NCBI GenBank assembly: GCA_018001935.1
Contig: JAGNHB010000016.1
Coordinates: 1-64,000 of the forward strand
From: Acidobacteriota bacterium
Lineage (GTDB): Bacteria; Acidobacteriota; JAAYUB01
Direction: 5' to 3'
DNA length: 64,000 nucleotides
Shown here one piece after another: positions 1 to 8,054 of this stretch (within the stretch, counting starts at the first letter, position 1; each line of letters starts with the position of its first letter). A program made the translations under genes and the position numbers. A model generated the notes under the pieces. The model was not told the DNA's origin. It did no database searches and worked only from the letters and a program-made list of their open reading frames with translations.

Positions 1-268
1 ATGAGGCCGCCTCCGGGCCAAAGTCCTGGTCGAGCCTCGGCGCCGCGGCAGCATCCAGTTCCGCCAGGCTACGCCGCCCCGCCAGGTCCAGGGCGTAACG
101 GCTCCCCGTCAGCACTTCCACGACCCGAGCCCGAAGGATGAAACTGCTTTCACCGGGCCCGGAGGCGGGGGCCGCGACGGAGGGAGGGGACCCGCCCTGG
201 CCGTGCGCCCCCGGGCCGGGAAAGCAGAAAAAAGCCAGCAGGAGGAGGCTTTGGATTATTATCATCAT
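1..268 (-). CDS. Secreted SNase-like protein, partial (3' end outside window)
   Basis: A reading frame runs on the minus strand from an ATG at 268 off the left edge, giving 89 visible codons. It begins with a signal-peptide-like stretch (MMIIIQSLLLAFFCF) and a Gly/Pro/Ser-rich linker. The remainder, ILRARVVEVLTGSRYALDL followed by AGRRSLAELDAAAAPRLDQD and FGPEAA, resembles the first strands of staphylococcal-nuclease folds, where VVxVxDGD and RLxGIDAPExxQPFGxEA are typical. The acidic active-site positions are not clearly kept, so it may be a non-catalytic relative. The start overlaps the stop of the upstream gene as ATGA, implying translational coupling. The family call is tentative because most of the protein is missing. 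Confidence 0.5.
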   Translation of the reverse strand, partial: MMIIIQSLLLLAFFCFPGPGAHGQGGSPPSVAAPASGPGESSFILRARVVEVLTGSRYALDLAGRRSLAELDAAAAPRLDQDFGPEAAS

Positions 269-516
269 TGTTCTGTCGTCTCTATTACGGTCATTGATCC
301 GCACCCCTGGAGCCTTCGCTGGACCCACTCCAGGCGTTGCCAGGTGCCCAGACCGTACCCTTTTAAAAGTTCTAGCTTGGGCAGGTCCATCCGGAGAAAA
401 TCTCCCACGGTCTTCACCCCGTTCAATGCCAGGGCGACTCTTTCCTTGGTGCCCAATAGACAGAGTTCCTCGATGTTGTCTTCGGCTTGGAAGGTTAAAG
501 TATGTGTATCTGCCAT
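265..516 (-). CDS. Small RNA polymerase alpha-CTD-like helix-hairpin-helix protein
   Basis: An 83-residue protein. Residues ~13-70 (IEELCL, then NGVKTVGDFLRMDL, then KGYGLGTWQRLEWVQRRL) follow the pattern of the RNA polymerase alpha C-terminal domain: an N-terminal helix, an xxTVGDLLxxxxxxL core, and a GxGxxxxxxxxxxL hairpin helix. In RpoA that domain contacts UP elements and activators; here it stands alone without the assembly domain. A good ribosome site (AGAGGAGAAAC) precedes the ATG. The stop overlaps the start of the secreted SNase-like gene (ATGA). The role is unknown; a transcription modulator or other DNA-binding function is inference from fold resemblance only. Confidence 0.65.
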   Translation of the reverse strand: MADTHTLTFQAEDNIEELCLLGTKERVALALNGVKTVGDFLRMDLPKLELLKGYGLGTWQRLEWVQRRLQGCGSMTVIETTEQ

Positions 517-676
517 GTTTCTCCTCTTGCCTTGGTCGGCATTGTCAAGATTCTACTTAAGGAGTTGCCGAAGACCATCCGAACCCAGAAATCATTCGCT
601 TTTCCGAAATTATTTCGGGATCTGCGATGGCATCGGGAATCGCATGCCCGAAGCCAATCGGCGATAAAAACTTTTT
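517..676. promoter_or_regulatory. Intergenic region with a 15-bp palindrome
   Basis: This short gene-free stretch contains CCGAAATTATTTCGG at 604-618, a perfect inverted repeat with 6-bp arms and a 3-bp centre, and a GCGAT...ATCGC pair just beyond it. It lies upstream of the small minus-strand operon at 1-516. It could be an operator, possibly for the XRE/S24-like regulator encoded at 950-1726, but nothing in the sequence proves that. Confidence 0.3.
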
Positions 677-883
677 TTATTTAGGGTTGCACAGAAACCA
701 CAGATGGTTACCCCCTGTGCGGCCAGGGATGGCGTGGAGTAGCATAGGAACAGACGCAGAAGGTGTGTTCAGCATTAGCCCCAATTTTTCAATTAGTTGA
801 TCCCCTTCGCTATTCCGAATTTTCTGAATGATCCCCCGGATCACCATCAAAGGCCGCCTCAGACTTTTTGCTTTTCTGTTCAT
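677..883 (-). CDS. Hypothetical small protein
   Basis: A 68-residue open frame beginning MNRKAKSLRRPLMVIRGII. It is basic at the N-terminus and has no recognised motif. There is no convincing ribosome site before the ATG. It sits between the small minus-strand operon and the plus-strand regulator gene and would be divergent from the latter. It may be a real accessory-element protein or a chance frame in a lower-GC stretch. Confidence 0.25.
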   Translation of the reverse strand: MNRKAKSLRRPLMVIRGIIQKIRNSEGDQLIEKLGLMLNTPSASVPMLLHAIPGRTGGNHLWFLCNPK

Positions 884-949
884 CGGAACAAAGCAGTCCC
901 TGGTGTGTCAAAGGACGGCGTACCAAGTGGGTAGACAGAGGGAGGGGTT

Positions 950-1726
950 ATGGGCAGTTCAAATCTGAAACGTTCCGGTTTCAAGATAAAGAACCTCAGG
1001 AATCGATTGGGATTGTCCATTCGGGATGTGGTTCAGGCGACCCTCAAGGTGGCAGAGAAGACTGGCGAGAGACTCTATGCAGTCGCGCCCGCACAACTCG
1101 CCGATGCGGAGAATCACGGGCAAAAACTTGGAATCCACAAGATTTGCGCTCTGGCCGTTGTATACCGGAAGTCGGTGCTTGAGATACTGGACCTTATGGG
1201 AGTAGATGCCTACAAGTGTCTCGACTACCAGGACTGCTTCTGCACCAAAGTTACACACCCAATCGACGTTCCATTTTCCTACAGCGGGGTTGAAGTACCC
1301 ACCAGGGTTGATCCCAACTTCAATCAAAATACGACTTCCCTGTTAAACGACTTCATCGAAGCCTGGGGAAATATCCCTTTTGAGTTTCTCTTGCGAATCC
1401 AGTTCGACAAATTCCTTTTCGTCTACATCGGAAGCGGCGACAACCTCATGTATCCAATTCTCAGACCTGGGGATATCGTGAAAGTCGACTCCCGGGAGAA
1501 GAACCTGATCCACGGAGGGTGGGCCAATGAGTATGAACGACCCATCTACCTTGTGGAGATAACCTCGGGTTGGAGGTGCGCTTGGTGTGTCCGCGATGGA
1601 AACGACCTTATTTTGTTGCCACACCCGCTTTCACAAAAGGGTCCGGAAATCTACCGCATGCATGCGGATGCCGAAATTGTCGGGCGAGTTGTCGGAGGGT
1701 GGAGCGAACTGAAAACACGGACTTGA
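950..1726 (+). CDS. XRE-family regulator with S24-like C-terminal domain
   Basis: A 258-residue DNA-binding regulator. Residues ~8-80 are an XRE-type helix-turn-helix of the long-insert form (LRNRLGLSIRDVVQATLKVA, a DAENHGQ segment, then LAVVYRKSVLEILDLMGV), a pattern I associate with Acidobacteriota regulators. The C-terminal half (~160-250) has the LexA/CI S24 fold signature GDNLMYPILRPGDIVKVD followed by strands ending AEIVGRVVGGW. The nucleophile serine expected in GDSMxP is replaced, so self-cleavage is unlikely. A strong ribosome site (GAGGGAGGGG) precedes the ATG. As the first plus-strand gene of the mobile element it is the natural candidate for its master repressor (inference). Confidence 0.75.
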   Translation: MGSSNLKRSGFKIKNLRNRLGLSIRDVVQATLKVAEKTGERLYAVAPAQLADAENHGQKLGIHKICALAVVYRKSVLEILDLMGVDAYKCLDYQDCFCTKVTHPIDVPFSYSGVEVPTRVDPNFNQNTTSLLNDFIEAWGNIPFEFLLRIQFDKFLFVYIGSGDNLMYPILRPGDIVKVDSREKNLIHGGWANEYERPIYLVEITSGWRCAWCVRDGNDLILLPHPLSQKGPEIYRMHADAEIVGRVVGGWSELKTRT

Positions 1727-1988
1727 TACCTTGAATGCATTGACCAAGCAAGTAGAAGTGATGAAAGACGTTCCATCAAGAGGCACTAGCCGAGCTTTTT
1801 GATAGTTGGCCATGTTGCCAATAGCCATGCCGGTTCTGCCTCTCGGAATCCGATATCGGATTATAGGCCTTTTGCCTTCTGTTGAGCAACAGAAGGGAAT
1901 TCCGAGCTGGCGAGATACTTCATCGGCTGAAGATGAAAGATACACCAAGTGATCCCGGTTGCGTGCATATTGGAGAGAAGGAGGAGCG
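1727..1988. promoter_or_regulatory. Intergenic region with a near-perfect palindrome
   Basis: This gap holds a strong inverted repeat at 1875-1896: arms CCTTCTGTTG and CAACAGAAGG separated by AG. It lies about 90 bases upstream of the next start codon, which suits an operator or a transcript hairpin. No T-run follows on either strand, so it is not an obvious terminator. No other feature is evident. Confidence 0.35.
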
Positions 1989-3071
1989 ATGGATAACTCA
2001 GAAAGCACTTTTTGCGGATGGGACCCAATCCATGGGGAAATCCCGTCGCATGCGCCACAGGAATTCCTTCCGGCGGTGAGGAAGGTTCGTTGCATGTTGA
2101 TGGAACGAACCTGGCCGGAACTGCTTGCCGCCCTGAAAATCATTCGTGAAGAGTATTCCAGATGGGTTGAGAGCAAAAAGGGTGAAGCATTAGAGAAGTT
2201 GCGGGATCGAGCCCTTGCGGGGGACCAGGATGCCATGTCCTTCTTTCTCTGGGAAATCGACCGCAACAATGCTGTGACGATAACCGGTTACCGTCTGGGG
2301 GCGGAATGGGTCGCAACGGCCTCCATGAGCCAGATAATGGATTTCTTCAAGAGGGAAGAACTGAGGGGTATTTTTCTTCGGTATTTTCACGAAGACGAGT
2401 TTTACGTTTTGAAAGAGCAGATTTCAAAGCTGCGTCGGGACCTCCCCTCATTCCCCACAGCCAGGCCATTCGAATATTTTTCTGTATTGGCGCTGTGCAA
2501 AGCGGCTATGACTGTTGAAGCGATGGCGGAGGTGGCCTCCCTCCAGGATCTCATGGAGGATTTTTTCCTGTCGGATGACCTGAACAAGAGGCGAAGAGAT
2601 CTCCTTCACTATTTCGAAGCTGTGAAAAAGGTCAGAAACCTCACGAATCTCTTCCTGGAAATCTCGGAATACGCTCATTGCCTTTTCGCGGAGGAACCGC
2701 GGAAGGAGATAATGGAGCCTCCCATCGATCCCCAAGTCAAGCGAGATGTCATGTCGGCATTAGGAAAGCGCGGAGCGACTATTGCGAACTGGAAAAGGCG
2801 GGAGGTCAGGCGGTTCGTGGAGGAACTCTTCCGGGAAGGGTGGCTGGAGAACCGGTGGCGCAACCCGCATCAAGCCGCGATGGCCCTTCTTCCGCTGGCA
2901 CAAACAAAAGCAGAAGAACTAAAGGCAACCCATTGCCTTGATGGAGAGTATAGTAGGGCATTCAAGACTGTTTACGATTTATGGATCCTCCCCTTGTGCA
3001 GGAGACTCCGCCTCGGGAATGTACCCCATTCAGCAGCTGGTTGCAGTACAGTCGACCGGCAGATGGAGTAG
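1989..3071 (+). CDS. Hypothetical protein of the mobile element
   Basis: A 360-residue soluble, helix-rich protein with no motif I recognise. An upstream in-frame start exists, but the ATG at 1989 is chosen because GAGAAGGAGGAGCG sits directly before it. The N-terminal half is acidic and amphipathic. Residues ~245-300 are basic (RKEIMEPPIDPQVKRDVMSA, then KRGATIANWKRREVRRFVEE), suggesting a nucleic-acid contact region. There is no signal peptide or membrane segment. It lies between the regulator and the AlpA-like gene on the same strand. A replication or regulation role is possible from position only. Confidence 0.6.
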   Translation: MDNSESTFCGWDPIHGEIPSHAPQEFLPAVRKVRCMLMERTWPELLAALKIIREEYSRWVESKKGEALEKLRDRALAGDQDAMSFFLWEIDRNNAVTITGYRLGAEWVATASMSQIMDFFKREELRGIFLRYFHEDEFYVLKEQISKLRRDLPSFPTARPFEYFSVLALCKAAMTVEAMAEVASLQDLMEDFFLSDDLNKRRRDLLHYFEAVKKVRNLTNLFLEISEYAHCLFAEEPRKEIMEPPIDPQVKRDVMSALGKRGATIANWKRREVRRFVEELFREGWLENRWRNPHQAAMALLPLAQTKAEELKATHCLDGEYSRAFKTVYDLWILPLCRRLRLGNVPHSAAGCSTVDRQME

Positions 3072-3148
3072 TTTTCTCATCACGAAGTATCGAGAATCGC
3101 ACTGTCCGTAACGGTACTTTCCCGAATTCTAACGGACGGAGGCGACAA

Positions 3149-3385
3149 ATGGCTTTTCACCACCTACCCGAAGCCGGGTTTCTGCGGCTTCACCAGATCA
3201 TTGGAGCCCCCCACCGGGGTATCCCCCCCATCATCCCGGTCTCGAAAACCACATGGTACGAAGGCGTCAGAGCCGGCCGGTTCCCCCGACCGGTGAAAAA
3301 CGGTCGCCTGACCTTGTGGCGCGTCGAAGACATCCGAAACCTTTTAGTGGATATGAGCTACGCGGCACCACTGTTGACGATGTGA
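3149..3385 (+). CDS. AlpA-family (MerR-like HTH) DNA-binding protein
   Basis: A 78-residue protein with the AlpA/excisionase-like layout: FLRLHQIIG, then IIPVSKTTWYEGVRAGRFPRP, then VKNGRLTLWRVEDIRNLL. The segment VSKTTWYEGVRAGRFPRPVK matches the helix-turn-helix and wing of phage-type AlpA proteins, which control integrase or excision genes. The ATG at 3149 is preceded by GGAGGCGACA. The gene lies just upstream of the primase-like gene on the same strand. It probably acts as an excisionase or activator for the element; the specific target is not visible. Confidence 0.8.
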   Translation: MAFHHLPEAGFLRLHQIIGAPHRGIPPIIPVSKTTWYEGVRAGRFPRPVKNGRLTLWRVEDIRNLLVDMSYAAPLLTM

Positions 3386-3589
3386 GGCGCCATGCAACAG
3401 AAAAATGAACCCCGCCTGGCCGGGCGGGGTGGAAACAAGTACCACATTCTCGAACAAACCGATGATCTCACAAAATCAGGCTTTCAGTCAAGATCATACT
3501 TTCTGTCGGCTTGCGAACCGCTTCATGCCGTAAAAACGCCAGGAAGATACAACCCCAAGGCGACACGATGGACTTCCCGGTGGTGACTC
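3386..3589. other. Short spacer with GC-rich hairpin
   Basis: This is the stretch between the AlpA-like gene and the primase-like gene. It begins with a GC-rich hairpin at ~3410-3431 (CCCCGCC...GGGCGGGG), with no T-run after it. A 64-codon open frame starting at 3392 crosses the hairpin, but it has a weak ribosome site and no recognisable features, so I do not call it a gene. Confidence 0.35.
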
Positions 3590-6520
3590 ATGAACGACCC
3601 CATCGAAGCCTTCAAGGATTGTTTGGAGGAACACGGATTGGGGAGGCCGGACGTCATTGCAGACGGAAATCTGCATCGATTCGACATTCCCGATGACAAA
3701 CGTGGTAGGAAGTCCGGGTGGTTGGTCTACCACCCCGACGGAATCCCCTCAGGTGCATTTGGTTCCTGGAGGTCGGGTGAGAGCCACAAATGGTTTTATC
3801 GTGGGTTGTCTGCCCTGAGCCCCGAAGAGCGAGAGAAAATACGCCGGCGAATGGTGCAGGACCGATGGGCAAGACAGGAGGCCAAGCAGGCAGAACTGAA
3901 GGCTGCACAGGTACGGGCGCACAGAATCTGGGCAGAATCCGAACCCGAGCATGGTGATCATCCCTATCTCATCCGGAAGAGTGTTTTTTCATATGGATTA
4001 CGCCGGCGGGGGAATATTTTGGTAATCCCCGCCCGAAACTCCGATGGCGAATTGCAGACCTTGGCCTTCATCGATCCCGCAGGAAAGAAGCGTTTCCTCG
4101 CCGGCGGAACAAAATCCGGATGTGCCCACCTGATCGGAAATCCGGACGGCATCTTACCCATTGGCCTAGCCGAGGGGTATGCCACCGCCGCCTCGATTCA
4201 TGCTGCAACAGGATTCCCGATGGTGGTTGCTTTCGATGCTGGAAATCTTTCTGAAGCAGCCAAAATGATCCACCGGATTCACCCCGAGGCGCCACTCATC
4301 GTGTTTGGCGACGACGATCACGAAACCAACGGCAATCCCGGTCGGCGCAAGGCAGAGAACGTCTTGAAATCCGTCGTCGGTCGTACGCTTTTCCCCCCAG
4401 ATCTGATGCCTGGCGAAAGCGATTGGAATGACCTGTCCCGCCGCATCGGCCCCGAAGCGCTTAAAGCTTTAATAAAAAATCTTCTTGCAGCTAAAAAAGA
4501 CTCACCGTTTGCCGAGATCCCAAAACAGCAGGAAAAAGGATTCGACGAATACGGGGTTGAGACTCATAGGCATGGTTATTACACCGCTACCAGCACAGGC
4601 GTATGGATGCTGCGCGAAGGCCGGGACGGACGGGTCGAGCGCCATCGGTTGACCAACTTCACCGCCCTGATTACCGGGAGAACGTTTTTCGACGACGGAA
4701 TCGAGTGGAACGAACAGTATGAGATTACCTGCCGGTGCAATGGCCGGCAAACTATTATTTCCCTTCCATCGGCGCAGTTCTCAAGCCTGAATTGGGCATA
4801 CCGGATGGGACCGGGAGCCATCGTCTCCGCCGGGCTCGCGACCCGGGACCAAACCCGCGTGGCAATCCAATCCCTGTCGTTGAGGGAAACAAAGGAAAAC
4901 CATATCTTCGTGCACACCGGATGGACGACCCACAAGGGTCAGGAAATTTTCCTGCACAGCTCCGGAGCAATTGGTCCCACTGGCCCAGTGTCCGGAGTGA
5001 GGGTCGAACTCCCGGAAGCACTGACCCGATACTCCTTCCAGGAGATACCCAACAAGGAAGAGACCCAGATATCAACAAAGAAAGTTCTTCATTTCCTTGA
5101 GTCTGGTCCCCCCTCCAACCTCTACCCACTGGTGGCAGGCACATTCCGATGCGTACTGGGCAAGGTGGACTTCGGTATCCACCTGACAGGCCGAACCGGC
5201 AGCGGGAAATCTGAACTTGCCGCCAGAATACAGAGTTTTTTCGGGCGCCGGATGGATTCGCGAAGTTTGCCAGGTAGCTGGTCGTCAACGAGCAACTTCA
5301 ATGAGAGGTATGCATTCTTGCTCAAGGACTGCATCTTCGTAGTGGATGATTTCGCCCCGGAAGCGGGAACGAACGGAGTTTGCCTCCACCGGGACGCAGC
5401 ACGGTTATTCCGAGCCATCGGAAATCATGCCGGGCGGGGACGCCTGCACTCGGACCTATCCATCCGGCAGGCTCGCCCCCCACGATGCCTGGTCCTTTCA
5501 ACCGGGGAGGACATCCCGAATGGCCAAAGCATTCGGGCCAGACTAGTTCTCCTGGAGATGGATCCTCCACCCATGAAAGGTTCATCGGAACGGTACAGGA
5601 TTTCACGGATCTGGGCTCAATGTGCCGAGGACGCGGCAAACGGTTTCTATGAGAATTGCTTGACCGCCTTCATTCAGTGGGTTGCACAAAATCACGATCG
5701 GGTTTTCGAACAACGCGCCCGTTTGGCTCGGGGTTTTCAGAGACGCTTTCTTCAACTGGGGGATCACCTTCGGGCTCCTTCCGCCTTCGCGGAACTCGCC
5801 TCTGGCTTTCGGATTTTTCTTTTCTTTGCCCAAGAGTTCGGGGTCATCACTGATGCGGAATCCACCCGGCTCTGGGCAAATGCATGGGAGGTTTTCACCT
5901 CCGGTGTGACAGCCCAAGCAGACTATCAGCGGACGGCAGACCCGGTGGACAAGTTCTTCGAACTCCTGTCGGCAATACTCGGGTCTGGTCGGGCGCACCT
6001 AGCGGGGCCGAGGGGAGAGATGCCCGAGAATTTTACACCATGGGGCTGGCGTATGGAGATGAGCGGTGTTCGCCCCCTGGGGGAAAGAATCGGATGGGTC
6101 GAAGGGCAGAACATTTACCTCGAGCCATCGGTGGCCTACGATGTGATCCAAAAGCTTGCTGGGGATGACCGGCTTCCATTGTCGAAGGAAACACTCTGGC
6201 GACGCATCAGAGAGAGAGGATTTCTATCTTCGACAACACCGAACAGGGGCCTCAAGATCCGCCGCATCCTTGAAGGACGCCAGAGGGATGTTCTTCACCT
6301 TTCAGCCGAGAAGCTCTACGCGGAGCAAGACCCAAGAAAATTGCCATGTACCTCTTATTCGACGAACGAGCCGATTTTTCCTGAAGATTCTGTATCGAAT
6401 TCCTTGTCGGGGTTCTGCAATCACCGTGAGGATTCCTTCCAGTTGCAGGTTGGGGCAATGGGTTCAACCGGACCAGATTCACCGGAAAATCCCGATGTTT
6501 TCGTCGGGGTCGTCGGGTGA
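3590..6520 (+). CDS. Toprim/DUF927 primase-helicase-like protein
   Basis: A 976-residue protein likely acting in replication of the excised element. The N-terminal ~300 residues form a primase-like part with a Toprim domain: GLAEGYATAASI at ~190 supplies the Glu, and IVFGDDDHETNG at ~238 the acidic DxD-type motif. Residues ~315-620 match the DUF927 helicase-like family, with a Walker A motif GRTGSGKS and a Walker B segment CIFVVDDFAPE. The C-terminal ~250 residues are unassigned. This architecture is common in phage satellites and integrated plasmids. It follows the AlpA-like gene on the same strand. The family assignment is strong; the exact role (primase, helicase or both) is inferred. Confidence 0.85.
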   Translation: MNDPIEAFKDCLEEHGLGRPDVIADGNLHRFDIPDDKRGRKSGWLVYHPDGIPSGAFGSWRSGESHKWFYRGLSALSPEEREKIRRRMVQDRWARQEAKQAELKAAQVRAHRIWAESEPEHGDHPYLIRKSVFSYGLRRRGNILVIPARNSDGELQTLAFIDPAGKKRFLAGGTKSGCAHLIGNPDGILPIGLAEGYATAASIHAATGFPMVVAFDAGNLSEAAKMIHRIHPEAPLIVFGDDDHETNGNPGRRKAENVLKSVVGRTLFPPDLMPGESDWNDLSRRIGPEALKALIKNLLAAKKDSPFAEIPKQQEKGFDEYGVETHRHGYYTATSTGVWMLREGRDGRVERHRLTNFTALITGRTFFDDGIEWNEQYEITCRCNGRQTIISLPSAQFSSLNWAYRMGPGAIVSAGLATRDQTRVAIQSLSLRETKENHIFVHTGWTTHKGQEIFLHSSGAIGPTGPVSGVRVELPEALTRYSFQEIPNKEETQISTKKVLHFLESGPPSNLYPLVAGTFRCVLGKVDFGIHLTGRTGSGKSELAARIQSFFGRRMDSRSLPGSWSSTSNFNERYAFLLKDCIFVVDDFAPEAGTNGVCLHRDAARLFRAIGNHAGRGRLHSDLSIRQARPPRCLVLSTGEDIPNGQSIRARLVLLEMDPPPMKGSSERYRISRIWAQCAEDAANGFYENCLTAFIQWVAQNHDRVFEQRARLARGFQRRFLQLGDHLRAPSAFAELASGFRIFLFFAQEFGVITDAESTRLWANAWEVFTSGVTAQADYQRTADPVDKFFELLSAILGSGRAHLAGPRGEMPENFTPWGWRMEMSGVRPLGERIGWVEGQNIYLEPSVAYDVIQKLAGDDRLPLSKETLWRRIRERGFLSSTTPNRGLKIRRILEGRQRDVLHLSAEKLYAEQDPRKLPCTSYSTNEPIFPEDSVSNSLSGFCNHREDSFQLQVGAMGSTGPDSPENPDVFVGVVG

Positions 6521-6775
6521 CCCAAGCCTCGCACGACACTGTTAATCCAATCTGAAATCAAGGGGATGATGAAATACTGTCGGGTTAGTCGGGAGAAAAA
6601 TATATGGGATGCCCCACAGCAACCGCCGAGCTAAATCAGTATGGTGTGAAAGCAACCCGCTGTTGCCCCGGCAGGAAATGTGAGCCTCCCGCTTCACTGA
6701 CGTGAAAAGAGTAAGAGACGAGGTGATTCGTAGCCGATTGATTCCAAGCGGCCACTTCTTTGGAGGAGAAAGAAA
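6521..6775. other. Intergenic gap, possible cis-acting region of the element
   Basis: There is no open frame of note here. The stretch is lower in GC than its surroundings and has several short interrupted inverted repeats in 6620-6700 that could fold, but I do not recognise a riboswitch or an intron. The end carries a strong ribosome site for the next gene (TGGAGGAGAAAG). Confidence 0.3.
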
Positions 6776-7102
6776 ATGATAAAAACATCTCAACAGATCA
6801 ACAGAGAAAACAGGCCATCGATATTCACAACTCGATCGCCAGGTTCCCAAGGCAAATTGTTACACCTTGGATCCGCAGTGACAATGGACCCGTCGAATGT
6901 GGAATTCCTTTGCACTCACTACCGGAAGGTCTTCGCCGTGTTCCGCGCGTTCGTCCGGAAGCGTTGCCCGGGAATCGTGGGCGATTTCGACTGGCCCAGG
7001 CTCGAGGAAGGGATCCGCAACGACCCGGCACGCTTCACGGAACACGACTACTTCGAGACCCTGTCGAGCTTCTTCGGGATCGACCCGGCGAACGAAGGTT
7101 GA
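6776..7102 (+). CDS. Hypothetical small protein of the mobile element
   Basis: A 108-residue protein. The ATG at 6776 follows GGAGGAGAAAGAAA, a strong ribosome site; a later ATG at 6881 (MDPSNVEFLCTHYRKVFAVF) begins the more regular part. The C-terminal half is compact with aromatic and acidic residues (WPRLEEGIRNDP, HDYFETLSSFFGID). No family is recognised. It lies 40 bases upstream of a ribbon-helix-helix-like gene on the same strand. Confidence 0.5.
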   Translation: MIKTSQQINRENRPSIFTTRSPGSQGKLLHLGSAVTMDPSNVEFLCTHYRKVFAVFRAFVRKRCPGIVGDFDWPRLEEGIRNDPARFTEHDYFETLSSFFGIDPANEG

Positions 7103-7142
7103 GCCCTACCCCGGAGACGGGATTACTTTTCATGGAGGAACC

Positions 7143-7415
7143 ATGCTGCTAAAGAACGAGACGCCCCGTAAAACTATCCGCCGTTCCCTAACCCTGCCGG
7201 AGGAAATCTTCCAGGACATCGACCTCTACGCCCGGGCCATCGACTCCTCGCCGAACTGGGTGGTCTCCCAGATCCTGGCGAAGTTCTTCGTCAAGGACAG
7301 GGAGTTCCTCGAGTGGAAGGAATTCCTCAGATCCAGTGCCGAACAGCCGAGGCTTCCGGTGCCCGGGAACCCAAAACCGGCCAGGGAAAAAGACGACCCC
7401 ACGGCTTCTTCTTGA
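7143..7415 (+). CDS. Ribbon-helix-helix-like small protein
   Basis: A 90-residue basic protein. KTIRRSLTLPEEIFQDIDLY followed by ARAIDSSPNWVVSQIL matches a ribbon-helix-helix pattern: one beta strand (RRSLTLP), two helices, and an xSPNWVV turn typical of CopG/Arc-type DNA binders. A charged, proline-rich tail follows. The ATG at 7143 is preceded by TGGAGGAACC. It could regulate the mobilization genes or be a relaxosome accessory factor. No toxin partner is evident next to it. Confidence 0.6.
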   Translation: MLLKNETPRKTIRRSLTLPEEIFQDIDLYARAIDSSPNWVVSQILAKFFVKDREFLEWKEFLRSSAEQPRLPVPGNPKPAREKDDPTASS

Positions 7416-7649
7416 GGGTTTCCGGCGATGAAAAAGGGAAGGAACCCTCGAGGGAACCCTGGCTCCGCAACCTATCGCACATGATGCACCTCCGGCAAAA
7501 GGGCATCATGAGGCCAAACCATTGTTACTACTGACGATGTTCTGTGTTTACAACGGTGTTCGCCACCGTTTCCCGTGTTCGCGTTTTATCGTGAAGGCTT
7601 GTCCGAAGCCATTTTCAGTGTGTACACGACAAAAGGGGAAAAACCGACT
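7416..7649. other. Candidate oriT region
   Basis: This 234-base gap lies directly upstream of mobC-like and relaxase genes, the usual place for a transfer origin. It holds two inverted repeats: CATGATGC (7480-7487) with GCATCATG (7503-7510), and AACGGTG (7552-7558) with CACCGTT (7564-7570) around a 5-base centre. MobF relaxases typically bind a hairpin just upstream of nic. The nick site itself cannot be identified by eye. Confidence 0.45.
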
Positions 7650-8051
7650 ATGAGAACAAACGGGAAGAACCAGAACCTGCACATCCGGTTGACACCGGAT
7701 GAGCAGGAAGAGATCCGGGAGCGTGCAACGGCCTGCGGCAAGACGGTATCGGATTACCTCCTCAGTCGCGCGCTGGAAGAAGATGACCTTCTCGAATCCG
7801 ACCGCGCACTTCCCGATGCCGGGGCGATGCCGACCGACGCGGAGAAGGTGGCCTGGAACCGCTTCAACGTCGATCACGTGCAACTGCTCCGCCGCATCAC
7901 GGTCCTGGTGAAGATGGTGCGCTTCATCATCGGCCGCTACCTGGGCGTGCCGGAGGCGGAGGTGGACAAGCTCATCCGCCAGTACATCGAGTCGACCCGG
8001 GTGGACTTCCCGGACCGCCCGGACGTCTTTCCCGTGCAGGACCGGGGCTGA
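7650..8051 (+). CDS. MobC/TraJ-like relaxosome accessory protein
   Basis: A 133-residue protein starting at the ATG at 7650. Residues ~7-45 (NLHIRLTPDEQEEIRERATA, then CGKTVSDYLLSRAL) have the ribbon-helix-helix layout of MobC/TraJ mobilization proteins, which bind oriT and help load the relaxase. The C-terminal half (WNRFNVDHVQLLRRITVLVK, then RYLGVPEAEVDKLIRQYIES) is helical and fits the same family. The relaxase gene begins three bases after its stop, so the two are almost certainly co-translated. Family resemblance plus position makes this call fairly firm. Confidence 0.75.
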   Translation: MRTNGKNQNLHIRLTPDEQEEIRERATACGKTVSDYLLSRALEEDDLLESDRALPDAGAMPTDAEKVAWNRFNVDHVQLLRRITVLVKMVRFIIGRYLGVPEAEVDKLIRQYIESTRVDFPDRPDVFPVQDRG

Positions 8052-8054
8052 CCC

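Noticed and set aside
3392..3586. 64-codon frame between the AlpA-like and primase-like genes
   Set aside because: It crosses a GC hairpin, has a weak ribosome site and no recognisable sequence features.
6521..6775. Riboswitch or group II intron fragment
   Set aside because: Several short complementary segments exist, but no known consensus core could be recognised.
6776..7415. Toxin-antitoxin pair formed by the two small genes before oriT
   Set aside because: The second resembles a ribbon-helix-helix protein but the first has no toxin motif, and the position suits mobilization accessory roles.
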